DNA of 64,000 nucleotides from Panopea generosa (Eukaryota > Mollusca > Bivalvia > Adapedonta > Hiatellidae), in contig CM055901.1 of assembly GCA_029582155.1 (NCBI GenBank), positions 46,311,228 to 46,375,227 of the forward strand. Direction: 5' to 3'. Under the pieces are notes generated by a model. The model saw nothing but the letters and a program-made list of their open reading frames with translations. It was not told the DNA's origin and searched no databases. Positions 49,705 to 62,794 of the stretch are shown here, in pieces (positions within the stretch are counted from its first letter, which is position 1; each line of letters opens with the position of its first letter). Position numbers and translations under genes: made by a program.

Positions 49705-50735
49705 AGACAAGGTTTAGCAATGCTTTTGCTCTTGCCAGGAAATCACACAGACAAGGTTAAGCAATGCTTCTGTTCTTGCCAGGAAATCACACAGACAAGG
49801 TCAAGCAATGCTTAGTTCTGTTCTTGCCAAGAAATCATTCAGACAAGGTTTAGCAATGCTTAGTTCTGTTCTTGCCAAGAAATCATTCAGACAAGGTTTA
49901 GCAATGCTTATGTCTGTTCTTGCCAGGAAATCACAAAGACAAGGTTAAGCAATGGTTAGTTCTATTCTTGCAAGGAAATCACATGGACAAAGTTAAGCAA
50001 TGCTTCTGTTCTTGCCAGGAAACCACAGACAAGGTAAGCAATGCTTAGTTCTGTTCTTGCCAAGAAATCATTCAGACAAGGTTTAGCAATGCTTATGTCT
50101 GTTCTTGCCAGGAAATCACAAAGACAAGGTTAAGCAATGGTTAGTTCTATTCTTGCAAGGAAATCACATAGACAAAGTTAAGCAATGCTTCTGTTCTTGC
50201 CAGGAAATCACAGACAAGGTAAGCAATGCTTAGTTCTGTTCTTGCCAAGAAATCATTCAGACAAGGTTAAGCAATGCTTCTGTTATTGCCACAAAATCAC
50301 ACAGACATGGTTAAGCAATGCTTCTGTTCTTGCCAGGAAATCAAACAGACAAGGTTAAGCAATGCTTCTGTTCTTGCCCGGAAAGGTTAAGCAACACTTC
50401 TGTTCTTGCCAGGAAATCACACAGACAAGGTTAAGCGATGCTTTTGTTCCTGCCTGGAAATCATTCAGACAAGGTTAAGCAATGCTTCTGTTCTTGCCAG
50501 GAAATCATTCAGACAAGGTTAAGCAATGCTTCTGTTCTTAACAGGAAATCACAAAGACAAGGTTAAGCAATGCTTAGTTCTGTTATTACCCAGAAACCAT
50601 ACAGACCATGTTAAACAATGCTTCTGTTCTTGCCTGGAAATCACATAGGCATGGTTAAGCAATGCTTAGTTCTGTTATTACCCAGAAACCATACAGACAA
50701 GGTTAAGCAATGCTTCTGTTATTAGAAGGAAATCG
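49705..50735. repeat. 44-bp minisatellite, about 23 units
   Basis: The unit is ACAGACAAGGTTAAGCAATG, CTTCTGTTCTTGCCAGGAAA, TCAC. Many units have a TAG insertion (CTTAGTTCTGTTCTTGCC). A three-unit block (near 49851-49990 and 50042-50170) is itself duplicated. Confidence 0.95.
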
Positions 50736-53700
50736 CACTAGTAGTAAAAAACTCTATCAAAGAGATCTATATAAAACAAAATCTACATCTAATTTACTAT
50801 AACAATAATAGTTTGTTACAAAAATCAAAATTAATAATAATTAATTAAATGAAACAGTAACAAATAACCCCCAAAATCAGGGGAAAAATAGACAGCAAAA
50901 GTGAAACATTTTACAAAGTTTGAGAAAATTATAAAACAGGTACCGGGCATAAACAAATTACATGTATCTTAAATAGTTTTTAATAATTTAAAAATTGAGA
51001 AACAGAGAATGAAGTCTCGACCAACCACATATTAATTCCTAAAACATTAGTTTTGCTGTCAGATATAAATGCAAAATTTTAATTTAAAAAATGAAAATGC
51101 ATGTTTAATGTGATGTTTACAATGCAAAATGCATTTGAAAACAGCTACAGCTACAAGATTATTCACTGTCAGGCAAATGCTTTCAGCACTTCAGTGTAAA
51201 ATTTGATGATAAATATGACAAAACAAACACTTATTAACAGTTCAACCACACATGCTCAAATCTAAGCAATATACAGGCATAAGTAAAACACAACATTTAA
51301 ACAAATGGTTATAATGTTTCCATGGAAACAGATCATACAAAATTAACATTGTTCAAAATCGAATTTAAAATCAACACTATAACGTCTATATTACATAATT
51401 AAACCTATTTGACCGAGCTGTACCTGCCAAGAACTAATGCTTATGCTGTCTTTTTATCTCTTGTATTCTTGATTACAAACAAGTTATTTACAAATTTATG
51501 AACAATTTATAGACAAGAAATACAGTACTTAAAAAAATTAATATTATGATTTTTTATCTAAACATAATGAATAATTCTAGAACTCTTTAATGTTTTTCAG
51601 TTTGACTCTTGTTTATTCTTTTGATAATCTTTAATATTTGATTTTGAATTTTAAAAAATAAAAAGCTCTAATCAGATCATTCATTCTAGGTGAATCTATG
51701 ACAATTTTATGGTTCTTAGACCTAAATTTCCATAAGACAATCTACAAGCACAGTTAAGATTCAGTGTACTACCCTGATTTACCACTATTATCATTAATTA
51801 TATATTAATTAACACCGATCGGTGCACCATGTAACGTCAAGCAACAATCACTGTTTCAACTCCAACAGTCAGTCCAATTGCATCTACATTTCTTGAAATA
51901 CATCTTTGCTATGATTTGTTTTTCTTAGACCACAAATATATGTATCAGGTATTTAGGTTTGTTTTGCTATGGATTTGCTATGGATGAATGTGTGGATTAT
52001 TAATTTTAGAATATATTTGTGTTTTAAAGGTGTATATGTCCATTTGCTAGATTTGTTATTTATTGAAAAATCATTTTTAGCTTTTATTTGTTAGATTACA
52101 TGTTCATTAACATCTATATTTCCTTTTTTTTTAAGAAAACTTAATCTTCTTGGTAATTTTTATAAATATAATTATCACATAATTTATGGTGCAGGAGTGT
52201 AATATAACCTTTAAATAACTTTTTTATATAAACCTAGTGTAATATCACTACCAATTCATTACTTGTTGTTTTCCATAATGGTCAGCTCTCGTCCATACAA
52301 TGCCAAATTGCTTTCCCACTTCCCCAAACATCTAAATGATGTTAATTGATAATTGAAAATGACATTGTTATGACAACATCCAGTCATACGATGAATGACT
52401 GATGGTAACCAATATATTATTTATAGCATCTTGGAAAACTGATTTTTTCTGGTTCCTCATCGATATGAAATCAAAAATAAATGGTAGATCTAATAAATAA
52501 TTATGTACATCTTTTGTTTCTTGCTTGATAAAAAGAACCTCATATTTGTGCTTATCTTTATAATTAAACTCTATGCCAAAAAGTATATTATAATAACTCA
52601 GTAAAGCCTCGTATATTATATTTTTGCCAATTCATTTAATAAATTCAATAATAAAACAAGCCCTCATAAGATCCTCTATATATCACATTGCTTGACTTAT
52701 ATTTCATAGAACTTGATTAGTACTTATTTTTAGATACATGTTAATTAACTAGATATGCATTTTATCTGAATTTGTAACTCATAGGACACATATTATCAGC
52801 TCATTAAACTAGATTGATACATTTTAGAACATAGGTATATGGACATGTATGTTAAAAAAAAAATTAACTAAAATTTTTAGTTTTTAAAATTGAAGACCTT
52901 AGTCTTTTTTTTACACACTTTCCTGGAATATTTATCTTCTACTGAAACAAAAGTTGCACTGATATTTACCAGAAATTTTAAACAAAATGTAGGTAAAAGT
53001 CATTAATTTTTCACCATACAGTATGGTTAAGATGAAGATGAATGCGAAGGAATCTTTCATACAGCGCAAATGGTACAAAGTGATATTAAAAAAGATATTA
53101 AATAATAAAGAAAAATAAATGAGTATACAATTTGTATGTACAAGTTTATTTTAAAAGAAATATTCTAAACTAAGATGTCTTAGAAGGAAATCTTTTTATT
53201 AATTCAATATTCATTTCAAACAATTTCTATTCGACTTACGAAAAGCAACAGATGATAGAACAAAAAAGGTCTTGACTATCATGAAATTGTAACTTTAATT
53301 AAATATTTGTAATAAATTTACTCTATGTTTAATTAATTGCATGTTGGTAATTATCAAATAAGAAATTAAAAAAAATTGTTTGTTTAACTGAATTTTAGAG
53401 AGTAGTTTGTAAAGACTTGTACATCTTCCATGTTACCTGCTCACTCACCCTTATATTTAATCAATCAAGAAACAATTCACAAATTTTGTTTTATTTATAA
53501 AGAGATATAAATGATCTAAAAAAATAAGCACCAAATGCTAAATAATCAATAATTGTTCTCTAATTATAAAACTAAAAAAAGCAGTACACATAAAAGGGGG
53601 AAAAACTCTAAATTAAAAAAAAAAGCAAGTTATAAATAGGTTCCTTCCCTTTTTATGATTTTATTAATTATACAAAAACTAGCACCATATTAATTCATCT

Positions 53701-55290
53701 CCAAATCAGCAAATATAAAATATCCATCTCTGTATAAAATCTACAGCTTATATTTGTCGAACATGGACAAAAAATGCAAATATAAAACAACAAATAACAA
53801 TATAAATCAACAAACACATGAAGATAATTAGTAATTAAAGAAACATCCCTATTAACTATTATTTAACAGTTAAATGACCAAAATAACTCTTGAAACATAG
53901 GAGTTTGTTTTAACCATATTTTTTTTTTTTTAAACATTCATGAACAATACCGTTAACCAATATTTAGTTCTCATAATTTGCTTCTTTCAGATAAACAAGA
54001 GAAAAAATTGGGAAATCTAAGCTGTAAATAAGCAAAATTTCTAACCAATCAACATAATAATTATTTATGTATGCATATATCCATAAAGACGATATCTTAC
54101 ACATGTAAATTTGGCACATTTAACTAGTACACAGCTTTCATCTGACATGATCTCTCGGCATATATTTTGTCCTTCAAAACATATTGGGCATTCAATGCAA
54201 AACTCAATGTACAGTATCTACATATGAGATACAAGACTTTCACAATGAATGCTCAATTTGCACAAATCGTATATTAATAATACCGTGAATGTTAATAACA
54301 CGGGATTTTTACAACAAATGCTTCATGATACATCATTTATAAATGCATATTATATATTAGCAACAAAATATGTATGGTCAATGGCTCTAACATTCTTTTT
54401 AAACTATATTTACAACTCTATTTATCACATTAAGCTGCTGAATATGTTTTACAACTAAGCCTTGAAATTTACAGGCAAACATAATATTATTTAAACTACA
54501 GTCGGATGCTTTCAATATAGTTTATTACAAGAACATGTATATAAAATTATGATCATAAATATTCTAATCTGGGTAAATGGCTAGACACCAGATGTAACAC
54601 TTTTAGCATAAATGTATATACAATGTATGTGTTTGTTGAAAATTTGTTCATAAAGTTACAAAAAGCTACACCAACTTCCATATCCGATTCTGATATAATG
54701 TGAAAAAAAACACACACACACACGATCTTAATTTACTGATGGTTAGTAAGTTTATAGCATTGTATCACCGAGCCCCTTCAATTCTTTTATAAATATATTC
54801 CAAAGGTATTTTTATTCCAGTCTTGTTTTATCCTACTTGGATTTTTATTGGAAATACAATTCATACCATCTCAAACTTCACATGCTTCGTTTGCTGACTT
54901 TGTACACATTTTTATTATTTCCATAACAAAGAATATAAAATATGTTGTAAGATCCACACACATAATCACAATTACATCTATTTCTATACTTCAACTTCAT
55001 ATATTTATATAGCCATCTTTTTCAAATTTTCAATAAACTATTCTTTTCTTTGAATCTTACTTCATCTCGAGGTTTACATCAAGTTATATTTAAAACCTCT
55101 ATTTGTATAAATTGATCAATTTTGATTTAAATATTATGGTTGTATTTTCTGGGAATATTTTTATGTTTCAATAATTAACTTTTAACCTCACGTTAAAATG
55201 TTATAAAATGCAGATATTACTCCAGTATCCATGATGATGTAAATAATCTCAGACTGGTACAGTTCCTCTTGTTGATTGGTTCTCTGAGAC
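50736..55290. other. very AT-rich DNA, possibly including the FRRS1-like 3' UTR
   Basis: About 4.5 kb without repeats of note or credible frames. On the minus strand it lies immediately downstream of the FRRS1-like stop codon at 55291. Many AATAAA signals on that strand (TTTATT on plus, for example near 54810, 54845 and 54910) could end the transcript, so no single poly(A) site can be chosen. Confidence 0.5.
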
Positions 55291-58200
55291 TTAAGATACG
55301 GCAACTACGATGACAGATATTATAACTACGATGAGGCACACAATAAAATGGGTGTAGAGAACATTGCGCTTGAAATTTCTTCCCTGTAAAGATAAATAAG
55401 TATGATTATCAAAAATGTTTTTTTAAAAAATAAGATATTTAGAAATTAGTATTTTTTATTTGATATTCTGTCTGGTTTACTGACCTTCAAGTTTTGATAG
55501 TAAAAAAGCAGTTCCGGCACATTAGTGTTTTTTTTCTTCAAAATTTTAGAATGAGCAGTACAGGAATTTAAGAAATAGGGGGGGGGGGGGGGGGGGGCAT
55601 TGCGAGTCCCTGAACTACTAACCTCCCTCCCCGGGTTGACTGATTTGCCCCCTACAGAAAGATAAAGTTTATATATGCATCCACACCATTCAGTTGGAAC
55701 TTATGTAAAATACATGATGTAAAAACTGTTGATGATGATAATGTGATTTTGATTATAAACGAGATTAATTTGATGATGATGCGTACTGATTACGATAGTA
55801 ATGATGTATAAGCTTGATCATCACTGATGATGGTTATATTTGTGATGATGATGACGATGATGATGATGCGTACTGATTATGATAGTTACGATGTATAAGC
55901 TTGATCATCACTGATGATGGTTATATTTGTGATGTTGATGATTTTGATGGAATGATATAATGAAGACGATGATGGTGGTGGTGATGAATGATGATTTATG
56001 CCAATTCCAACAAATGATGGGTCACATATGGCATATGTAGTTTTTTTATTGAGGAAAACCTCAGAATGAACTTGGGTTGATTCATCATCCTTTTGCAAGT
56101 AGCTGGCAAACTTTTTCACATGAAGGTTTTGGACAGAGCTGGACTCAAACCCACAACTTCTGCGATGAGAAGTAAGAGGTCATTAGATAACAGCACCTCA
56201 GATCGTGGTGATGGCAGTAATTTATTTATAGTTTTTCTAGTTAACTTCATATGTTTACAAAGTAGATACATACAGCAGGCCATGGTTCCGGAATATGCAC
56301 ATTTGGGTTTTCCTTCTTCTGCAATTCCCATTTCTTCCTTCGTTCTGTAAATAAATGAAGAATGAACTTAAAACTCTTAACAAATTAACACAGAAAACAA
56401 TGTCTTTCGATCAACGAACTTATTCATGCTCATTCACAACTTTTTTTGTTTTAATTAAAACAATTTATCTTTGTAGATATATTAAGACTTTTTATTATTT
56501 GAATTCCAGTATTAGTTTTTCCTTTTGATGAGACTAAAAAGTAAAATAAATGTTTGCCTGATTGGAAAATGTCATGGTAACATATGCTCATATACATGCT
56601 AAGACTACAGATTACAGGAACCTTGATAATAATGTGAGGGTAGATTAGAACACAAGTATGTGGATCATTTACAATTTAGTAATCAGATTCCACTTAACTG
56701 TGCAAGTGGCAGGTTGTAAATCTAATCTAGGAAATCTGAATAATTCTCCACAATAAAATAAAACATCTATCTGATCATGATTTGAGATTGGATCCCGCTG
56801 AATTTATTTACACAAGACTGATAGATAAAATATTTGGATCAACTCTAGCAAAACTTTCCATTTTTCCATTCACTTCTATTAATATCTGATTTATTTCAGG
56901 CTTCCTTGTAATAAGGACAATCAATAATTGAAATAAACAAGAACTAGCTTTTGTAACTATTTATAAACATTATGGTATGCACATAACAAAGAATTTACTT
57001 TACCTGTAATTTTGTGTTTTCTGAGGAGGTATTAAAGCAAATTCAATATAATGTATGTGCACTCAGTATATAAAAGTCATGTTTTATAACTCATGATGGG
57101 TCACTGCTAATTCATACTGCACCAAAAGAAATGCATCATTATTAACACATACCCTTGTTCTTCTTGTGAGTGCAGCACTGGTGGACTTCCAAGATGACCT
57201 CACAGACAAGGCTAAATAAGAAGAAAATACACAGTATCCAGGTCAGCCACCATGGCACCATCGCCTTCCCAAAGTCCATGCCAATGAAGATGTTGGGAAC
57301 TGAAATGGGAACCATTGATATTGAGTATACACACCCAGATGTACCCTTGATTAATATATACATATACACTGGCTAATTAAAAGGGATGATGCATGGGTCC
57401 TGACCCCATTCAGTGAATTTATTTTATTATTGTATAAATAGCATTTGTTAGAAAGACCAAATTCATTATTCTTGGAACTATAATCTGCTGTTCTTGAGGT
57501 TAAAATAAAATCATTCATAGGTTTTAAATTGAGATGAAAATATTGCCATATTGTATAAGATCTTGGTTTCGCCTAGGCTGCTACCGAAACAGTGATACAG
57601 AAGGTTGGAATCTCACGATCTATTATATCTTTATGATTGTTTCTTATTTTGAATACCGCTAGAACTCTTTATATTTCTTCTGAACAAATTTGTTGATTTA
57701 TTATTTTCTGTGAATAGCTTGATGTTGTATTAGAACGTGCTGTTCATGAGTGCAAGAATTTGATCCTGCCCTTTAGGTGAGATTGATATTTCTTGCACAC
57801 CGGATAGGTTATTTGCAATTTTACCAGGGTGAGATATATTTCTATCTCACCCTAGGGCTGCAACATTGGAACCTTCTAGATGACGTAACGTATAAAATAT
57901 ATGACTAACTCACATAATTTAACGTCTTAAAAGCAGTTGTTGTAAAATATATATATATAATAACAAATTAGGTTAAAACAATTATTTGATATGTTTGGTA
58001 TACAAGAAAAAGAATCATTCGTGGCATTTTCTGTTTGGATAGAAAATTCCGTCCTGAGGGATAACCAGTACAATGGCTGATATCTTTGTTTGGTATGAAA
58101 GAATTGTTGGTCTCACAACCTCCAGATTTCATCAAGGTCACACAAACTCAGCTTTGCATGTTTATGGGAGTGTTTCATACAAACATAACTGTCTGTTTCA

Positions 58201-61200
58201 TAGTTATTGTGTGACAGAGGCCAGTTGATGATTTAGTTGAAATACTATTTAATAGTTGTTGTGTGTCGTACTACCTTTTACCTTTATAAATGTTTAATAT
58301 TTTATGTACAATAAGTAATAAAGAAGGGTTGTCTTACTGGCCAGACAGAAGGCGATGGTCCAGAAGAGCCAGTAGAACCAGTTACCCACTGGGCGACAGG
58401 TGTGGTTCTCCGGGCACCGGATCAGTGCTATGATGGGCTGTAATAGACAATGTATGTAACATAAGTAACAGTGTTCTACTTTACCCCCAACTCTTATTCA
58501 CATTATGTTTTTTGGTACCTATTTTCAACAGTATTTCATTTATTTAATGGCAGTCAGCACACCTAACTATCCTTCCTGGATTCGCTAGGCAGTTAACCAT
58601 AACCAGTACTAGATACACCTTATCTCTGGAAGTCAGTGACTACTTCCCCACATATTCAGAGGTGAGAGACTCATGGTCATAGAATAAATAACCAATCACC
58701 ACTGAAACTGGCCAGGTGAGGATTTGAACTTGCGACTCCTGAACTGACTTTCAGACACAATACCCACTGAGCTAAAATCAGTAAAATATCATCCTTAACT
58801 TAATTACAAAGTAGATATTTATTCTCTTAAACAAAAGCACAAACTCATTCACAGTTTTTAGAGGTCATTTTACGTTTTTCTGCATGATTGGATAACATTA
58901 ATTTGGTCCCATTCAAATATGTATAACATCTACACTATGATAGAATGGGAATATGAATATTATTTCATCTGAAAATGGTACAATGGGAATACTATAATAA
59001 TGACTATCCTGGGCAGTAGGAATTCTTGTACCAGGGCCAGTTGTTCAAAGCTCTGTTAGCTTAACGCTCCGTTGGGTGAAATCTTGTATGTTCAATATCT
59101 TTATAATTCAAAGTTTTCATAACAAGTGTTATGACTGCCTGTAAGTTATTACCTTGAATGCATTAAATCTCAAAATACAATGATTAAAAAATTTATTTTT
59201 ACATGGCGTTCATTGTCAAGTACCCACGCGTAATCCATTCCGATACTCTACATTTATCACTCGTGGGATATAACACTAGCTTTGCGTTGTTTCTACCAAG
59301 CCATGATGCAACCGTATGATTGGTTCCTTCACGATTGCATGAAGGGAACGTTATCCAATCGCAACGCAAGTTTCTTGCAAACGTCGTTTTGATAAGACGT
59401 TGTTAACGTTAGCTGTATTTTGTTCTGTTCTGTTCAAATAAAATGAAGCAGACCAGGAGTAATTTCCCACAGATGATGATGGATGGAGAGTATCGAAATT
59501 GACGCCTGTGGGTATCCAACGATGCATGGCATTAAGTTAACAGCGCTTTGAACAATCGGGCCAAGTCTGCTATTAGTCAAAGTTGAGATTAACATGTATA
59601 GAAGTATATTTTTAATACTACGTTATGCACCCAAAAAAACATGTGCAACACAAATTACACAGTTTGAGGTTTTCTTTTTTTTTCTAAAATATAAATTTTA
59701 ATGTACTTTTTTTGAGTGAAATAAAGTTCAGGTTCTTTATTTTTTAATAAGAACAAAACAAAATAACAAAGATTTGTTTCCCTTTACAGTAAAAGATGGG
59801 TAAAAATCTTAGATAAGACTTAACGTTTTACATCCAGATTTAATTTTAGTAAAATTATTTATATATTAAAAATTGAGATTTGTCAGGTCTATCAATTCTG
59901 AGGACAGCTTAGTATTAAGATTTCAAGACTAGTAATGTATATACTCAAACACAGTAGAATGGGTATATTAAACTTACAATCACAAGCACACAAATGAAGA
60001 CGATTATTCCCAGGATTGGATGCGCCCTCTGCGGTAGGTCCGGAAACTGAAATTATGGGTAAGATGAAAAATAATTACCAGTAACACATCATTGTTTAAC
60101 AGACAAGTTTCAGACACAAACAGTTAAAATTAAGAATTGAAGATTGAATTTTGATCATTACAATATAAATATCATATGAATATTGTTTAATGAAATAAAT
60201 AATACCAAACAAGAAATATCACTGAAGATAATAAATTATTGCACTCTTTCACTGCCCACTTTGTCACAGTGAACCTGAAGATAATAAATTATTGCACTCT
60301 TTCACTGCCCACTTTGTCACAGTGAACCAATTAGAGTAACCAATCACTTTTGTGAAGTGTCATTGAATTCCAGCCAATGGTTGCTGAGAAACAGTGACAT
60401 GCCGACAACTACAAAACTAGGCTTGGTTCGAATGCATGGGACCGCCTTATTTATCTCACCTTCCCATATATAAATAGAAATGCCCAGTATGGCTGATTTA
60501 GAGGGTGCACAGTGGGCCCTGACCTGTTGGAGATTTTGTACAGCGTTATAATCCATTGTAATGAATTTTGGTAAAACTTACACTGCTCCAACCATCTGCT
60601 TCAATGAAGATGAGGATCACACCAATAACTACCAGCAACACCACCCAGAATGTACAGTTGAAATGGGCCTGAAACCATGTAACAAAACATGTAATATATG
60701 TCCATGGTTTCAGCATGGGTCGAACTGCATGTAAGTCCACATTTTTCTACTTTCCATATCCATGGTTTCAGTATAAATCAACAAGTATTAATCATTCATT
60801 TTTTTCTACTTACTATATCCAAGGTTTCAGTATAAATCAACAAGTATTAAGTATTCATGTTTTCTACTTACCATATCCATGGTTTCAGTATAAAGCAACA
60901 TGTATTAAGTATTCATGTTTTCTACTAACCATATTCATGGTTTCAGTATAAATCAACATGTATTAATCATTCATGTTTTCTACTTACCATATCCATGGTT
61001 TCAGTATAAATCAACATGTATTAAGTATTCATGTTTTCTACTTACTATATCCATAGTTTTAATTAAAATCGTCTTGTTTTAAATATCCACATTGTCTATT
61101 TCTTATGTCCATGATTTCAGTACAAATAAATATGCATCAAGTATCCACATTTTCTACTTATAATGTTCATGGTTTCAGAATAAACCGACCAGCATTAAAC

Positions 61201-62190
61201 ATCCACATATTTACTTCTCATTTTCATGGTTTCAGTACAAATTAGCCTGTACTAAAGTTTCACATGTGTTCTTCTCATGTTCATCGTTTCAGACAACTTC
61301 AACCTGTGTCGAGAATCCACACTATTCTACTAACAATGTTCATGGTTCCAGTATAAATCAACCTGCATTAAATATCCATTATTTTACTTTTCTTTTTCAT
61401 GGTGTCAGTACACTTGCAGGGAAATTGTTTGCTACAACTTTTTGAAAGGTTCTTAATGCTTATTTATTACCAATCTACAGTAAAGTAAATGTTGAAAACT
61501 GAAATACTCACCACAAACCAATATCTCTCTCCAAGGAAGCGACTGTTTGGCCACATGGTGGTGTAGTACTTCATCCAGATAAGACCAATTGGAGCAAAGA
61601 AGACCCAGGCCAGCAACATCAAACATGCTGAAAAAGGATACACATACATAGCAACTTTTCACCAGTATGCCAGCCCCATGTATTACAGCAAAGAACATAC
61701 CTTTATAATGTAGAGATGCTGAAACTACTTTTGACTTATCATTAAAACTTAACAGTAAACATAAATCTATCTTTTTCTGCTTTTTTTAAAAAATTTTCAA
61801 CATATTTCAGGTTAATGTTATTAGTACTACAAACTGTATGTAATTTTGGATCACCCCTCGTAAAACCATTTATCAAACCATACATTTTTTAAATAAGTAT
61901 TTAAATTCAGGGATAGAACTGGTCAATGGAATGACGAACTAGTCCATGGAATGACAAACTAGTCTGTGGAATGACAAACTAGTCAATGGAATTTCAAACT
62001 AGTCCATGGAATGACAAACTAGTCCATGGAATGACAAACTAGTACATACAATGGGCTTTGTACATACCATGAGCCTTGACAAGGTGGTAGCGTGCGCGAC
62101 CAGATATGTCATCATATCCCAGAAGGTCAACCTCATCTGATGAAACTGGGGGTAGCTGACCAACAGTCAAACCGTGACGTTTTATCTCAC
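55291..62190 (-). CDS. ferric-chelate reductase 1-like protein, C-terminal eight exons
   Basis: Exons in transcript order: 62068-62190, 61512-61627, 60582-60668, 59978-60046, 58338-58437, 57153-57299, 56274-56344, 55291-55383. All have GT-AG introns and matching phases, giving 267 residues to the stop. Visible features are a linker with DISGRARYHLVKAH, a cytochrome b561-type membrane domain (CLMLLAWVFFAPIG; HFNCTFWVVLLV; RAHPILGIIVF; NWFYWLFWTIAF; IFIGMD...CEVILEVH), a basic KKNKERRKKW segment, and a final hydrophobic helix (FIVCLIVVIISVIVVAV). The order matches FRRS1/SDR2 proteins, which are DOMON plus b561 membrane ferric reductases. Three of the four expected heme histidines are present (H40, H81, H117). 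The fourth position is Tyr153. The DOMON and signal-peptide exons would lie beyond 64000. Confidence 0.88.
55578..55597. repeat. G20 homopolymer in the last intron of the FRRS1-like gene
   Basis: There are twenty consecutive G on the plus strand (C20 in the transcript). It could form a quadruplex on the non-template strand, or be mis-sized in the assembly. Confidence 0.9.
55725..55995. repeat. GAT-rich microsatellite with an ~85-bp direct duplication
   Basis: GATGATGATGCGTACTGATT, then GTATAAGCTTGATCATCACT, then GATGGTTATATTTGTGATG occurs twice in tandem within GAT-repeat DNA, in the last intron. Confidence 0.85.
56118..56210 (-). repeat. tRNA-like SINE head fragment
   Basis: On the minus strand GTTGTGGGTTTGAGTCCAGC is a B box, preceded by TTACTTCTCATCGCAGAA in the anticodon-arm position. 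It aligns well to the flank and monomer of the 41-bp satellite at 28872. It lies in the last intron. Confidence 0.55.
58563..58785 (-). repeat. tRNA-derived SINE, family B
   Basis: On the minus strand TTTAGCTCAGTGGGTATTG (A box) and GAGTCGCAAGTTCAAATCC (B box) are followed by a body with CTCTCACCTCTGAATATGTG, GGAAGTAGTCACTGACTTCC and AGATAAGGTGTATC. It sits in an intron of the FRRS1-like gene, in sense orientation. A degraded copy lies at 21033. Confidence 0.8.
59034..59572. mobile_element. fold-back MITE in an intron of the FRRS1-like gene
   Basis: The ends are inverted repeats: GGCCAGTTGTTCAAAGC ... TGTTAGCTTAA at the left and TTAAGTTAACAGCGCTTTGA ... GGGCC at the right. Inner arms also pair (CCGATACTCTACATTTATC against GGAGAGTATCG; ACTAGCTTTGCGTTG against CAACGCAAG). 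No open frame is present. Target duplication is unclear. The TIR style recalls hAT-type MITEs, but the class is unproven. Confidence 0.65.
60220..60326. repeat. 53-bp direct duplication in an intron
   Basis: CTGAAGATAATAAATTATTG through CACAGTGAACC is present twice head to tail with essentially no differences, indicating a recent duplication. Confidence 0.9.
60695..61412 (-). repeat. 58-bp intronic tandem repeat, 13 units
   Basis: Plus-strand landmarks CATGGTTTCAG or variants occur at 60703, 60761, 60820, 60878, 60936 and on to 61398, a period of about 58. On the transcript strand each unit reads CTGAAACCATG followed in several units by GGATATGGTAAGTAG, a consensus donor-like sequence. The array lies in the intron between exons 61512-61627 and 60582-60668. 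The 3' splice site of that intron reads CATGGTTTCAG|GCC and is complementary to the repeat landmark. Confidence 0.9.
61915..62045. repeat. 20-bp tandem repeat, about 6 units
   Basis: Units are AGTCCATGGAATGACAAACT with small changes. The array begins about 25 bases downstream (transcript sense) of the donor at 62068. Confidence 0.92.
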
Positions 62191-62794
62191 CTAAATCATA
62201 AAACAAACATTTATAACATAATTACTGAAGACATATTTTAAAATTCACAGCTCTTTTATAACTTTTACAAACTATCATGTCTTCCATGCAAATATTTTAA
62301 AATGTTGTTTTTACAAGATACACCATGCCTCATTGATTCTTCGAGTTCATACATACTATAATAAATAAAATGATAATGATAATTATGATAATAATCATAA
62401 TAATATCTTCATTTATAGAAGGTAACACTTGATATAATACTATTGATATCAAGGTACACATCATATTTTGAATATGGCGTTCTGCAACAACATTTAAAAC
62501 ATTACAATATGATATTAACAAATTACAATGTATACATACAACTATACTTGTGATAAACACTCAGTTTAGCAAAGCATGCATCTAGCATTTATACAAATGT
62601 ACATTTATACTATTTTATTCAACAATTACAAATATCATTTATTATGTGATTTCTATATTGACATTTAAATGAGTGAATATTTGACGCCTTATAGATACTG
62701 GTATAGCATCTTATATTAGTGTACTATAATAACTAAAGCTATTTTTTAAATAATTGCTGCAAGCCTTTTGAGAAACGAGATCTTTTCTATCAAT

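Noticed and set aside
55005-55040. AATAAA on the plus strand near the FRRS1-like 3' end
   Set aside because: It is on the wrong strand for that gene; minus-strand signals are too many to pick one.
56093-56350. 85-codon plus-strand frame across an FRRS1-like exon
   Set aside because: It is antisense to the exon 56274-56344 and runs through a SINE head; the minus-strand exon has phase-consistent splice sites.
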